Positions 31,290 through 40,139 of a stretch of 64,000 bases of DNA are shown piece by piece. The notes under the pieces are model-generated. The model did not search any database. It was given only the letters and a program-made list of their open reading frames with translations, and was not told the origin of the DNA. The number at the start of each line of letters is the position of its first letter. The first letter of the stretch is position 1. The position numbers and the translations under genes were made by a program. The DNA comes from Gammaproteobacteria bacterium (GTDB taxonomy: Bacteria; Pseudomonadota; Gammaproteobacteria; Pseudomonadales; Pseudohongiellaceae): the NCBI GenBank assembly GCA_030654835.1, contig JAURWS010000037.1, positions 1-64,000 on the forward strand, given 5' to 3'.

Positions 31290-32501
31290 GTGGCGGACAA
31301 ACGATTATTGATTCTTGACGATGACCTGATGGTTGGCGGGACCATCGCAATTATTGCCGAGAGCGCTGGCTGGGAGTGCAAGGCGACAGACGAGCCGCAA
31401 CTGTTCTTCTCGTTACTGGAGACGTGGCAGCCAACGCACATTGCGCTGGATCTTGTGATGCCCAAGATGGATGGCGTCGAGGTCATGGTCGAGTTGTCCC
31501 GTCGTGCCTGCAGCTCGCAAATCATCATCAGCAGTGGCGTAGGGTCCCGGGTGCTGGACGCCGCGAGCCGGTCTGCTGCGGAGCATGACCTCAACATTGT
31601 CGGCATACTGTCGAAGCCCTTCAAACCCTCCATGCTGCACGCCTTGCTGAGCGTCAACATCAGTGATCGCAAGGTGATGGGAGATGACGCCGCCGAGGAT
31701 TTCGCCCTGGGCAGCGGCCATGATGAGGGCGCAGTGTGCGAAGTCGAGCTGCTGCGAGCCATTGAGCAGCGTGAGTTGTTTCTGGTCTACCAGCCGAAGA
31801 TCAACTGCATTACCAATACTCCGGTGGGCTTCGAAGCCCTGGTGCGATGGCAGCATCCACAGCGTGGACTGATAATGCCCAATGATTTCATCCCGCTGGC
31901 CGAGCGCAGCGGGCTGATAGACCCACTCACTGACATGGTGGTGGAGAGGTCACTGGGTTGGTTTGCGGCGCATTTTGCCGACAGCAATCTGCAGCTCTCC
32001 ATCAATATTTCGGCGGTCAATCTCAAGAATCTGCTGCTGGCTGATCGCATGGCGGATTTGTGTGCCAGCCTCGGGGTGGCCCCAGGCAATCTGATCTGTG
32101 AACTGACCGAGACCAGCACCATGGAAGATCCCGTGGCGTCGCTGGACCTGTTGACCCGCCTGCGTCTGAAAGGTTTCCTGCTGTCCATCGACGATTTCGG
32201 CACGGGATTTTCGTCCATGCTGCAACTGGTGCGCCTGCCATTTTCCGAGATCAAGATCGACAAGTCATTTGTGATGACTGCGCTGCAGTCCGCAGAGTCG
32301 CGTGCGGTGATTCGTTCAATCGTGGAGTTGGGGCAGAGTCTCAGTCTCAGTACGAGCGCGGAAGGGGTGGAGCATCCACGGGTGCTGGAGTTTCTGCGGT
32401 CGGTGGGGTGTGAGCGCGCGCAGGGCTATCTGATTGCGAGGCCAATGGCGGCAGCTACGGCACTCGACTGGTACTACGACCACGCGATCATCAGTATTTG
32501 A
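31290..32501 (+). CDS. Response regulator with EAL c-di-GMP phosphodiesterase domain
   Basis: A 403-residue REC-EAL protein. The receiver domain (about 1-125) has the acidic pocket LILDDD, the phospho-acceptor Asp in LDLVMPKMDGVEV and the Lys in LSKPFKP. The EAL domain (about 150-395) keeps all catalytic signatures: GFEALVRW, the metal-binding Asn in ISAVN, ELTETS, SIDDFGTGFSS, IKIDKSF and AEGVE, so hydrolysis of c-di-GMP is likely. The start is a GTG at 31290 with GGAGAG upstream; a GTG at 31287 is equally in frame. It lies in an operon with the cyclase gene before it, an opposing enzyme pair. No histidine kinase is nearby. Confidence 0.9.
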   Translation: MADKRLLILDDDLMVGGTIAIIAESAGWECKATDEPQLFFSLLETWQPTHIALDLVMPKMDGVEVMVELSRRACSSQIIISSGVGSRVLDAASRSAAEHDLNIVGILSKPFKPSMLHALLSVNISDRKVMGDDAAEDFALGSGHDEGAVCEVELLRAIEQRELFLVYQPKINCITNTPVGFEALVRWQHPQRGLIMPNDFIPLAERSGLIDPLTDMVVERSLGWFAAHFADSNLQLSINISAVNLKNLLLADRMADLCASLGVAPGNLICELTETSTMEDPVASLDLLTRLRLKGFLLSIDDFGTGFSSMLQLVRLPFSEIKIDKSFVMTALQSAESRAVIRSIVELGQSLSLSTSAEGVEHPRVLEFLRSVGCERAQGYLIARPMAAATALDWYYDHAIISI

Positions 32502-32516
32502 AATCTGCGCCTGAAA

Positions 32517-32768
32517 TCAAGGGACGTTGCTGCCGAGCGCGGCATCGAGTGCCAGGCAGAACTTGATGACGACATATTCCTCGAAGTTTTCCACAGGGTC
32601 AGCGCCATCACCGAACGCCTCACTGATAGTCTCCAGTTGTTCCCGAATTTGTTCTCTGATTTGCGTCGGGTCGAGCTGGCCAGACTCCTTGCAATGCAGG
32701 GATTCAATAAGCTCGGCGGCGGCAAGCAGGCGATTCCAGAACTGAACCCGATTACCCCCCGAACTCAT
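32517..32768 (-). CDS. Small acidic protein of unknown function, coupled to rnk
   Basis: I do not recognise this 83-residue protein. It is rich in Glu, Asp and Leu, predicted mostly helical (residues 8-80), soluble and without a signal peptide or Cys pair. Its start codon overlaps the stop of rnk (ATGA at 32765-32768), so the two are almost surely co-translated. It ends 15 bases from the convergent EAL gene. A role tied to Rnk or the transcription machinery is possible only by position. Confidence 0.65.
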   Translation of the reverse strand: MSSGGNRVQFWNRLLAAAELIESLHCKESGQLDPTQIREQIREQLETISEAFGDGADPVENFEEYVVIKFCLALDAALGSNVP

Positions 32769-33163
32769 GACTTTGACTCCGCGACGGGATGCGGTGCCTG
32801 GCTGACTCCTATGACTTCCAGACGAACGGTCTTGGCATTGGGAAGCGCCCAGTCGATGTGGTGGCCAACCCGCAGACCGATCAGCGCCGCGCCGATGGGC
32901 GCCAGCACAGATACCTTGGATGCGTTGACATCTGCTTCTGCCGGGTAAACCAGTGTCACGGTGTTGACGGCCTGGGTCTCGGTATTGCGGTACTGGACGG
33001 TCGAGAACATGCTGACGACGTCTTTTGGTAGTTTGCGATCAGCCAGGATAGTGGCTCGTTCGAGCTCCAGCTCCAGAGATTCTGTGAGCGCAGCGCCTGA
33101 GTTGACCAGCGCGGAGAGTCGTGCGTAATCCGTTTCGGATAAAGTGATTGAATGGGCTGCCAT
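32765..33163 (-). CDS. rnk: Rnk-like GreA/GreB C-terminal domain protein (nucleoside diphosphate kinase regulator)
   Basis: A 132-residue protein matching E. coli Rnk: a short helical N-terminal part (LSETDYARLSALV) and the GreA-like C-terminal FKBP-fold domain with DVVSMFSTVQYRN, VTLVYPAEAD, VSVLAPIGAALIGLRVG and IDWALP. Rnk binds RNA polymerase but, with its short coiled coil, lacks the cleavage tip of GreA. In E. coli and P. aeruginosa it affects nucleoside diphosphate kinase levels and alginate. It follows a long leader with hairpins (33164-33391) and overlaps the downstream small gene. Confidence 0.88.
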   Translation of the reverse strand: MAAHSITLSETDYARLSALVNSGAALTESLELELERATILADRKLPKDVVSMFSTVQYRNTETQAVNTVTLVYPAEADVNASKVSVLAPIGAALIGLRVGHHIDWALPNAKTVRLEVIGVSQAPHPVAESKS

Positions 33164-33253
33164 GCTATGACCTTTCGGGTATCAAAAAATGTGACCGGTT
33201 GGAGAGTCGGTAGAGTTTCGGGTGACATCGGGTACGAATTACAAACTGAAACG

Positions 33254-33316
33254 ACTGTCCGGGACAGTGTTCATCAGGCGATCAGGAGAGCGTATATACC
33301 TGCCCTGATCGCCTGA
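33254..33316 (-). promoter_or_regulatory. Two hairpins in the rnk leader
   Basis: A perfect 13-base inverted repeat, TCAGGCGATCAGG at 33274-33286 and CCTGATCGCCTGA at 33304-33316, surrounds a 17-base loop. Next to it ACTGTCC/GGACAGT at 33254-33268 forms a second symmetric element. Both lie between the predicted promoter and the rnk start. They could be an RNA regulatory structure, a protein operator or a terminator without T-run. Confidence 0.6.
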
Positions 33317-33397
33317 GGAGGGAAGGCACGCACAGCCCTTGCGGATTCCGGGTGTAGTGACTCTATGGGATATGACGTCAAAAATTTCATGTCGGCG

Positions 33398-33425
33398 AGT
33401 ATAACAGCTCTTTTTGCTTATACAA
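33398..33425 (-). promoter_or_regulatory. Predicted sigma-70 promoter of rnk
   Basis: Minus strand: TTGTAT (33425-33420), 16-base spacer, TATACT (33403-33398). The -10 matches 5 of 6 bases. Transcription from about 33391 would give a leader of about 230 bases before the rnk ATG, which is long for a housekeeping gene. Confidence 0.5.
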
Positions 33426-33622
33426 CCGGGCCCGCCGGACCGTGCCGACAGAGGCTGGCGTGACAATTGTTAGCCGATTTTATCCCTGTTAATGTGCGCC
33501 GCGCAGCGGCTGTCAGATTGAAAACGCTGTGGTTCAAGGCATCAATCAAGAGCTGTCGAAAGTCTGCCACTGATTGATGGAAGCTATGAGACCTGGCAGG
33601 AATTGCAGGAAGGCGGTTGGCG

Positions 33623-36600
33623 CTAGCCCTTCAGGCTTTGCAGAAACTCCTGCGGATCGTGGTTTCTGCACCAGATCAAAAATTCATCGGCGGGCAATGG
33701 GCGTTGAAAGAAGTAACCCTGGATATGTTGGCACTCCTGTTCCCGTAAGAAGTCCAGTTGTTCGCGGGTTTCGACGCCCTCCGCGATCACCGTCAAGCCC
33801 AGGGTTCTTCCCATGGAAATGATGGCCTTTGTGATGGCCTTGTCATCCTCGTCATCAGGAATTTCCTGTATGAACGAGCGATCTATCTTCAGCGTATCAA
33901 CCGGATAGTGCTTCAACTGACTAAGGGAAGAGTAGCCTGTCCCGAAATCATCCAGTGCGAGCTTCAGGCCCAGCGTTTTCATCTCCTGCAACAGTTTCAT
34001 GGCGCGGCCGGGATGATTGATAACCAGGCTTTCCGTAATCTCCAGCTCCAGTCGATGGGCGGAAATGCCAGAGCGATGCAGCGCGGCCCTGACTTTGGTC
34101 ATCAGCTCAGGATCGTTGAACTGGCGCGCGGAGAGATTGACGGAAATACAGAATGGGAAGAGTCCGTCTTCCTGCCAGGCGACCGCCTGCTGACAGGCCG
34201 TGATCAGGACCCACTCGCCGATGGGGATGATCATCCCGTTCTCTTCCGCGATAGGGATGAAGCGATCTGGCGCAATATCGCCCAGCAGCGGGCTCTTCCA
34301 GCGCAACAATGCCTCGACTCCGACGATCATGCCGCTACGCAGATTGAGTTTGGGTTGGTAATGTAATGATAGTTCGTTCAGCTTGAGGGCATTGCGGAGA
34401 TTCGTCTCCAGGTCGAGTTTGCCCTGCGTGCGCTGATGGATACTGCGCGAATAGAATTGAAAGTTGTCTTTACCTTCTTCCTTGGCGACGTACATCGCCG
34501 CATCCGCGTGTTTCATCAGAGTCTCTTCATCCAGAGCATCCACGCCGTAGATGCTGATGCCTATGCTGACTGTCACCCTGCATTCCTTGTCATGGATGAT
34601 GATCGGCTCGGCAAACGCGCTGAGCACATTCTGCGCGACCTTGCTGATTTTCTTGCGATCCGTCAGCTCCTGCAGAAGGACGACAAATTCGTCCCCTCCC
34701 AGCCTGGCCACCACATCGCTGGTGCGCAGTGGCATGCGCAGGCGCAGTGCCACTTCCCTGAGCAGCGCATCACCCATATGGTGACCATAGGTGTCGTTGA
34801 TGAGTTTGAACCGATCCAGATCGATGAAGAAAACCGCGAAGGCGCGATTGGAATAGCGGGCAGCCAGACGGGTCGCCTGTTCGAGCAACTCGGTGAACAT
34901 GACTCTGTTCGGCAGGCCGGTCAGATTATCGTAGGTCGCCAGATATTTGATGTGATCGGAGATGCGTTTACGTTCTGAGACATCCTTGGCGATACCTCGG
35001 TAACCCGTGAATTGCTTTTGCTCGTCAAAGATCGGCTCGCCACTGAGGGACATGTGGTAGACCACCTGGTCGGAGTTCTCGAAACTGAACTCGAAGTCTC
35101 GAAAGCGTTCATGTCGGCTCAGCGTCAGACGGAACTGCGCCCAACTCGTGGAGGTGGGGGTGAGGCTGGTCATATTCCACAGATGATTGCCGATCAGTTC
35201 AGCAGCGGCGCGGGTATTGCTGTCCCCGACAATCTTGCCCTCATACTTGGTAATACGCAGCTCGCAATCCTGCTCCCAATAGAAATCCGAGGATAGGTGG
35301 GTGAGGCTGCGGAACCGCTCCTCACTTTCGCGCAGTATCGCTTCTGCCGTCTTGCGCTGTTCTTCAAGATGGAAGTTCTCCAGCGCAAAGGAGACGTTGT
35401 CTGCCATGCTTTGCAGCAGACCGACGATCTCGTCATCGAAAGGATTTTTCTCGGTGGAGTAAAACAGCAGCACTGCGGTACTGACTTTGCTGGTCGTGAG
35501 CGGGAACGCTGCAGCAGCGGCAATGCCCTTGAGGCGTGCAACATCATGCCAGGCCTGTGTACGCGGGTCGTTCAGATAGTCATTGCTGATACTGGCCTTG
35601 CCAGTGCGAAATGCGCTTCCCGCGAGGCCGCGTCCCTCGGCAATCTGCTCATTGGAGGAGATTCTGATGCCAGTCATGAGTCTGGCAACGGCGCCGGATG
35701 AAGCGACCGCGCGCAGGCGTTGATTTGTGTCGGGAACCAGTATAGTGGCGACGTTGAATTTGCCACCCTTGATGGCCGCCTCGCAGACGCTCTGGAACAG
35801 CGTGGCGGGGGAATCGGCACGCAGAATGGCGGCGTTGGTATCGCTCAGGGCCGAATACATTTGCTGCAGTTTCTTGGCAGCCAGCTCCGAGCGCTTGCGT
35901 CGAGTGATGTCGCGGGTGATGCCGATGATGATCCAATGTCCATCGATGCTGACGGCGCGACTATATGTTTCCAGGTAAGCCAGGCGTCCTTGCGGGCTGA
36001 CATTGGACGATTCAATACGACTGATGGAGCCTTCGGCGATCAGCTTGTCGTAGCGCGCTGACAGTTCCTCGGCGCTCTCGCTGAGGGTATCGGTCGGGCT
36101 GCGCGTGAGCATCACGTCCCTCGTCACACCACTGTTGCGGCAAGCGGTGTCATTGACGTCAATGAACTTCAAAGTGGCACTGTCAACCAGGTAGATCATG
36201 TCACCTGACATATCCATGGCGGCGCGAAAACGGCGCAGCGACAGCTCGTTCTGCACCTGGACAGTGATGTCCCGTGCGATGCATTGGTAGCCGGTGAATA
36301 CGCCTTGGGAATCAAATTGCGGTTGACCACTGACATTCAGGTATTGCGAGGCGCTGCTGTCGTTCTCGGGCGGCAGCTGGCAGATCAGGCCTGAGAAGGA
36401 GAGACGTTGCTGACGCAATTCGAGATGCAGCGTCCAGCTTTGATCCACCCCTGCTACAGAAGCGTCCATATCCCAGAGCGTCTTGCCCTGCATGTGTTCG
36501 AGTGCTGCATAACCGCAGCGGTGAGCGCTGCTACGGCGCATAAAGGTGCAGGTATAAGAACTATCCTCCTGCCAGAAGTAATCCGCTGACAGATCCATCA

Positions 36601-36664
36601 GCGTCCATAGTTCATCCTCTCCCGGACGGCGGGTCTGGATTTCAATGTCGGACGCATTGCTCAT
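33623..36664 (-). CDS. PAS-PAS-GAF-PAS-GGDEF-EAL cyclic di-GMP signalling protein
   Basis: A soluble 1013-residue multidomain protein. Rough order: PAS (20-135), PAS (140-262), GAF (275-430), PAS (440-565), GGDEF (570-735) and EAL (750-1000). The cyclase site is intact (ARLGGDEFVVLL near residue 655) with an inhibitory RxxD (RTSD) five residues before it. The EAL site is also intact: GVEALLRW, SVNLSARQF, ELEITES, ALDDFGTGYSSL, LKIDRSF and IAEGVETREQ. It could therefore be bifunctional, with the direction set by the sensor domains. No membrane segment is seen. It is transcribed alone toward rnk, 51 bases past argD on the same strand. Confidence 0.93.
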   Translation of the reverse strand: MSNASDIEIQTRRPGEDELWTLMDLSADYFWQEDSSYTCTFMRRSSAHRCGYAALEHMQGKTLWDMDASVAGVDQSWTLHLELRQQRLSFSGLICQLPPENDSSASQYLNVSGQPQFDSQGVFTGYQCIARDITVQVQNELSLRRFRAAMDMSGDMIYLVDSATLKFIDVNDTACRNSGVTRDVMLTRSPTDTLSESAEELSARYDKLIAEGSISRIESSNVSPQGRLAYLETYSRAVSIDGHWIIIGITRDITRRKRSELAAKKLQQMYSALSDTNAAILRADSPATLFQSVCEAAIKGGKFNVATILVPDTNQRLRAVASSGAVARLMTGIRISSNEQIAEGRGLAGSAFRTGKASISNDYLNDPRTQAWHDVARLKGIAAAAAFPLTTSKVSTAVLLFYSTEKNPFDDEIVGLLQSMADNVSFALENFHLEEQRKTAEAILRESEERFRSLTHLSSDFYWEQDCELRITKYEGKIVGDSNTRAAAELIGNHLWNMTSLTPTSTSWAQFRLTLSRHERFRDFEFSFENSDQVVYHMSLSGEPIFDEQKQFTGYRGIAKDVSERKRISDHIKYLATYDNLTGLPNRVMFTELLEQATRLAARYSNRAFAVFFIDLDRFKLINDTYGHHMGDALLREVALRLRMPLRTSDVVARLGGDEFVVLLQELTDRKKISKVAQNVLSAFAEPIIIHDKECRVTVSIGISIYGVDALDEETLMKHADAAMYVAKEEGKDNFQFYSRSIHQRTQGKLDLETNLRNALKLNELSLHYQPKLNLRSGMIVGVEALLRWKSPLLGDIAPDRFIPIAEENGMIIPIGEWVLITACQQAVAWQEDGLFPFCISVNLSARQFNDPELMTKVRAALHRSGISAHRLELEITESLVINHPGRAMKLLQEMKTLGLKLALDDFGTGYSSLSQLKHYPVDTLKIDRSFIQEIPDDEDDKAITKAIISMGRTLGLTVIAEGVETREQLDFLREQECQHIQGYFFQRPLPADEFLIWCRNHDPQEFLQSLKG

Positions 36665-36715
36665 TGAGCGGAATCCCCTGAATCTTTGTACTGCAGGTCT
36701 TTCTTAACCTGCCTT

Positions 36716-37930
36716 TCAGGCTTCCGGGGTGCTTAAACCTCCCCTGGTCGGCCAGTGGGCACAGGTAGCGCGAATTATTGCCAATGCCTGATCTACCTCT
36801 GCAGCCGTGACATTGAGCGGCGGCAGCAGGCGCAGGGAGTTACCACCGGCCTTGACGATCAGCAGCCTGGCTTCCTTGAGGGCTGCGGCCAAATCCGTGT
36901 TGCTGACGGTGCACTTTATCCCGAGCATAAGCCCCATACCTGTCTGCTGGGACACGATATGAGGGTAATCCGCAATGACATCGGCCAGTCCGGCGCAAAG
37001 TTGAACGGAGCGCTGCATCATCTCATCCAGAAAGCCCGGCGCCATGATCACATCCAGCACGGCATTGCCGACTGCAGTGGCCAGAGGGTTTCCGCCGAAG
37101 GTGCTGCCATGGGTGCCTGCCGCCATGGGAGCTGCGACTCGCTCTGAGGCAAGGCAGGCTCCGATCGGGAATCCGCCGCCCAGTCCCTTGGCCGAAGCCA
37201 GCAAATCGGGGGCCACCCCCGAGGCTTGGTAGGCATATAGATAGCCCGAACGGCCGACACCAGATTGGACTTCATCGAACATCAACAGAATGCCCTTCTC
37301 GTCACACAATTCGCGTACCTGACGCAGGTAGTCAAAAGGCGTCACGCGAATACCACCCTCGCCTTGGATTGGCTCCAGAATGACCCCGGCTGTGGTGTCG
37401 GTGATAGCAGAGCGCAGCGCGGCGATGTCGCCCCAGGGCGCCTGATCAAAACCGGGATCGCCAGTCAGGAAGCCTTCGACGTGCAGTGGATTGGCGCTGG
37501 CCGCCAGCGGAGCCAGGGTGCGACCGTGGAAAGACTGGGATAGGGCGATGATGCGCACGCGTTGTGCCTCGCCGCGGCTGTAATGGTAGCGGCGCATGAT
37601 CTTGAAGCCAGCCTCCACGGCCTCCGTGCCGGAATTACTGAAAAAGACGCGGTCCGCGAAGGTCAGCTCCACGAGTCTGCGGGCCAGACGCTCGGCCTGT
37701 GGAATGCGGAACAGGTTGGAGCTATGCCAGATTTTCTGCGATTGTTCCTGCAGAGCGGCGATGAGGTGTGGATGGCAGTGCCCGAGGCAGTTGACGGCGA
37801 TACCCATAGTGAAGTCGAGGTAGCGCTCACCTGAGGCTGTAAACAGAAAACAACCCTTGCCGTGATCGAACTCGAGTTCAGGGTTGCCATAATTGCTCAT
37901 CAATGCTGAAGTCATGGGAGCGGAAGTCAT
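36716..37930 (-). CDS. argD: Acetylornithine aminotransferase
   Basis: PLP-dependent class III aminotransferase of arginine synthesis (N-acetylglutamate semialdehyde to N-acetylornithine), possibly also succinyl-diaminopimelate aminotransferase. Motifs: YLDFTMGIAVNCLGHCHP, FFSNSGTEAVEAGFKIMRRYH, QSFHGRTLA, EPIQGEGGI, MFDEVQSGVGRSG and the PLP Lys in LASAKGLGGGFPIGA. 404 residues is normal. The start at 37930 has AAGGA seven bases upstream. The first ten codons are a duplicated 15-base block, giving three in-frame ATGs (37930, 37915, 37900). No other arg gene is adjacent, so assignment over GabT or AstC rests on motif similarity. Confidence 0.88.
   Translation of the reverse strand: MTSAPMTSALMSNYGNPELEFDHGKGCFLFTASGERYLDFTMGIAVNCLGHCHPHLIAALQEQSQKIWHSSNLFRIPQAERLARRLVELTFADRVFFSNSGTEAVEAGFKIMRRYHYSRGEAQRVRIIALSQSFHGRTLAPLAASANPLHVEGFLTGDPGFDQAPWGDIAALRSAITDTTAGVILEPIQGEGGIRVTPFDYLRQVRELCDEKGILLMFDEVQSGVGRSGYLYAYQASGVAPDLLASAKGLGGGFPIGACLASERVAAPMAAGTHGSTFGGNPLATAVGNAVLDVIMAPGFLDEMMQRSVQLCAGLADVIADYPHIVSQQTGMGLMLGIKCTVSNTDLAAALKEARLLIVKAGGNSLRLLPPLNVTAAEVDQALAIIRATCAHWPTRGGLSTPEA
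37901..37930 (-). repeat. Duplicated 15-bp start region of argD
   Basis: ATGACTTCCGCTCCC (37930-37916) is followed by ATGACTTCAGCATTG (37915-37901) and then ATGAGC, so the initiation codon and the next codons are tandemly duplicated in frame (MTSAP-MTSAL-MS). Only the first ATG has a good ribosome site. Confidence 0.8.
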
Positions 37931-38156
37931 GAATAGATCCTTGCTTGGTGGTCTTGGCGCAGTGCCCGGGCTTCCCGGTCAGGCTTCGTGATACAGTCTT
38001 GCTGGGTCACCTTGATCGAGGCGCGATCATGCCCTATCGAGGGTTATCATTCAAGCCGCCGGGCCTTTCACCGCAAGCCCTGCAGACATTTTCAACAAGA
38101 CGCGGAAGTGCTATGGAAGTGCCACAACAGATGTGCCTTCCGCCGAAGGAGTCATG

Positions 38157-38795
38157 ATGTTGTTCAGCAAGCAGGACGCCCTGCCAACCGTCGACACGGC
38201 ATTGCCAGGACGGGCGCACGCCGTGCGGATCAGTAACCGCCATTTCGTGACTGGACAACCCCTGCACGGGGACATGCCTGTCGATGTGCAAACTGCCGTG
38301 TTCGCCATGGGGTGTTTCTGGGGCGCGGAGCGTTTGTTCTGGCGCCAGGAGGGGGTTTACAGCACGGCAGTCGGCTACGCCGGAGGGATTACCCCAAACC
38401 CAACTTATGAGGAAGTGTGTAGCGGCCGTACTGGGCATACCGAGGTGGTCATCGTCTTCTTCCGTCCCGACGTGATCTCCTATGCCCGACTGCTGCAGTT
38501 GTTCTGGGAGTCTCATGACCCGACGCAGGGGATGCGCCAGGGGAACGACAGGGGCACCCAGTATCGTTCGGCGATCTACACCACCTCTCCGGAACAGCTG
38601 GCGCAGGCGTTGGCAAGCAAACAGCAGTTTCAGCACGCTCTTAGCGGCTCTGGATATGAACCAATAACGACTGAAATCAAACTGTTGGAAGCGTTTTATT
38701 ATGCAGAGTATTATCACCAGCAATACCTCGGCAAGAACCCGGCGGGCTACTGCGGCCTGCGTGGGCTGGGGCTGTCCTGTGCGTTGCCGGCCTGA
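38157..38795 (+). CDS. msrA: Peptide methionine (S)-S-oxide reductase MsrA
   Basis: Repairs oxidised methionine in proteins, regenerated by thioredoxin. The 212-residue protein follows the E. coli MsrA pattern throughout: N-terminal [11 protein letters not shown]...ALPGR, catalytic [11 protein letters not shown] (Cys and Trp near residues 52-54), [42 protein letters not shown], and the C-terminal [16 protein letters not shown] with the resolving Cys. ATG 38157 is preferred because GAAGGA is six bases away; ATG 38154 adds one Met. It is divergent from argD across a 226-base gap in which I see no other gene. Confidence 0.96.
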   Translation: MLFSKQDALPTVDTALPGRAHAVRISNRHFVTGQPLHGDMPVDVQTAVFAMGCFWGAERLFWRQEGVYSTAVGYAGGITPNPTYEEVCSGRTGHTEVVIVFFRPDVISYARLLQLFWESHDPTQGMRQGNDRGTQYRSAIYTTSPEQLAQALASKQQFQHALSGSGYEPITTEIKLLEAFYYAEYYHQQYLGKNPAGYCGLRGLGLSCALPA

Positions 38796-38822
38796 GGTGC
38801 TGGATCAATTCCCGATCCGAGT

Positions 38823-39956
38823 TCAGCAGGGGCGGAAGAACTCCAGGATCTGTGCCTCCTTCGCCAGCGCATCCTGATACCCCAGATCCATGAGGCGCTG
38901 GCAGTAGGCCTTCTCGAACAACAACAGACTGAGGATGGCGCTGGAACCGGAGTCGCGCACAAACAGCTTCAAGGCCCGGGGCAGGTCGTCGAAGTGCTCG
39001 CTGGCGATGTTGTTGAGATTCTGGCTTGGGGAGACATCGAGAAGTTCGATGGGGCGCAGATGCAGGCTGGGGTCCAGTGCAACTTCAGGCGGTAGCAGGT
39101 TCACCAGTGTGTTGGTGCGGCGCAACGCCTCCAGATCGCTGGCGAGGGTGTCGACAAACGCGCTGTTGAGGATGTGAGCGAGAATCTGGGTGAGTGATGG
39201 TCGTGCCGGTGCTATGGCCTTTGCAGGGTTGTTGGGCGCGTTGCTGCTGACGCCAACTGCCAGTATCCGCGTAGCACCGAGATGGATCGCGGGGCTGAGT
39301 GGCGAGAGCTGGCGGATTGCTCCGTCACCGAAGAACTCCCGATCAATCCTGACGGCAGGGAAGAGCGTGGGAATGGCGGTTGAGGCCAGCAGGTGCTGCA
39401 AGGTCAATGAGGTTCTTACCCCGATGCGGTGTGGCCCCCGCCAGTCCCGGATATCGGCACGGCCCTGATAGAAAGACACGGATTCGCCACTGGTATAACC
39501 CGATGCAGTGACAGCGAGCGTTTCCAGATAGCCCGCATCGAGGCTGCGCTGGATGCGGTCGAAATTGATGACCTTGTGCAGCAATTGCTCCAGCGGCTCG
39601 TTGTTGAGCAGCGACGTGGGTGTGTCCCGGCGTCGGTTAGCCATGAAGGAGAACACCCAGTTGGAGGCGCTGCTGATCAGTCCACCGGAGTCGAGCCGGT
39701 AAATCTGTGCGCTGGTGATGTTCTTCCAGGTGTACTCCAGCGTGCGTACGCCGGTGCGCAGACGTTGCGCCTGTGCAGCGAGCGACACCGCATTCAGTGC
39801 TCCGGCCGATGCTCCCGTGATGATCTGGAAAGGGTTAGTCGACTCCTTGGGCAACAGACTGGCTATGGCCCGCAGCACGCCGACCTGGTAAGAGGCGCGC
39901 GCGCCGCCACCCGAGAGGACCAGGGCGCGTTTGTCTTTTTCAGGGCGTTTCTTCAT
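38823..39956 (-). CDS. Patatin-like phospholipase
   Basis: A 377-residue cytoplasmic or membrane-associated acyl hydrolase with a Ser-Asp dyad. The oxyanion motif reads SGGGARASYQ (the last Gly of the usual GGGARG is Ala), the nucleophile elbow is GASAGALNAV with Ser near residue 50, and the catalytic Asp lies in FFGDGAIRQLSPL near residue 207. The N-terminus is basic (MKKRPEKDKR) without a signal peptide, so this is a RssA/YchK-like intracellular form, longer by a C-terminal helical domain of about 90 residues. It faces away from the nucleotidase gene and ends convergent with msrA. Substrate is unknown. Confidence 0.9.
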   Translation of the reverse strand: MKKRPEKDKRALVLSGGGARASYQVGVLRAIASLLPKESTNPFQIITGASAGALNAVSLAAQAQRLRTGVRTLEYTWKNITSAQIYRLDSGGLISSASNWVFSFMANRRRDTPTSLLNNEPLEQLLHKVINFDRIQRSLDAGYLETLAVTASGYTSGESVSFYQGRADIRDWRGPHRIGVRTSLTLQHLLASTAIPTLFPAVRIDREFFGDGAIRQLSPLSPAIHLGATRILAVGVSSNAPNNPAKAIAPARPSLTQILAHILNSAFVDTLASDLEALRRTNTLVNLLPPEVALDPSLHLRPIELLDVSPSQNLNNIASEHFDDLPRALKLFVRDSGSSAILSLLLFEKAYCQRLMDLGYQDALAKEAQILEFFRPC

Positions 39957-40139
39957 ACGAGCAATTTGTCACTTCAGCAAATTGATTTGAGCGATAGGCG
40001 CCGATTCTAGCTGTCTTTGCGGAAGGGATGCCATGAATTTGCTGGCGCCGAGCAGTTTCGCGCGGGAATGTTCTATACTTCCGCCGCAGACCCTGCAGTA
40101 GACACCGACAAGGTCTTCAACGAAAGGAGCACAGCCATA

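Larger units (their letters stand above)
33164..33622 (-). other. 459-base gap: rnk leader, hairpins and promoter
   Basis: No protein gene is convincing here. The part nearest rnk (33164-33391) appears to be its transcribed leader with two hairpins. A sigma-70 promoter lies at 33398-33425. The remainder (33426-33622) follows the stop of the large GGDEF-EAL gene and holds GC-rich short inverted repeats but no clear terminator with a T-run. A 75-codon minus-strand frame at 33239-33466 runs through the hairpins and has no recognisable features. Confidence 0.6.

Noticed and set aside
33239-33466. A 75-codon minus-strand frame above rnk
   Set aside because: It runs through the hairpins and promoter and encodes a Ser/Arg/Pro/Cys-rich peptide without similarity.
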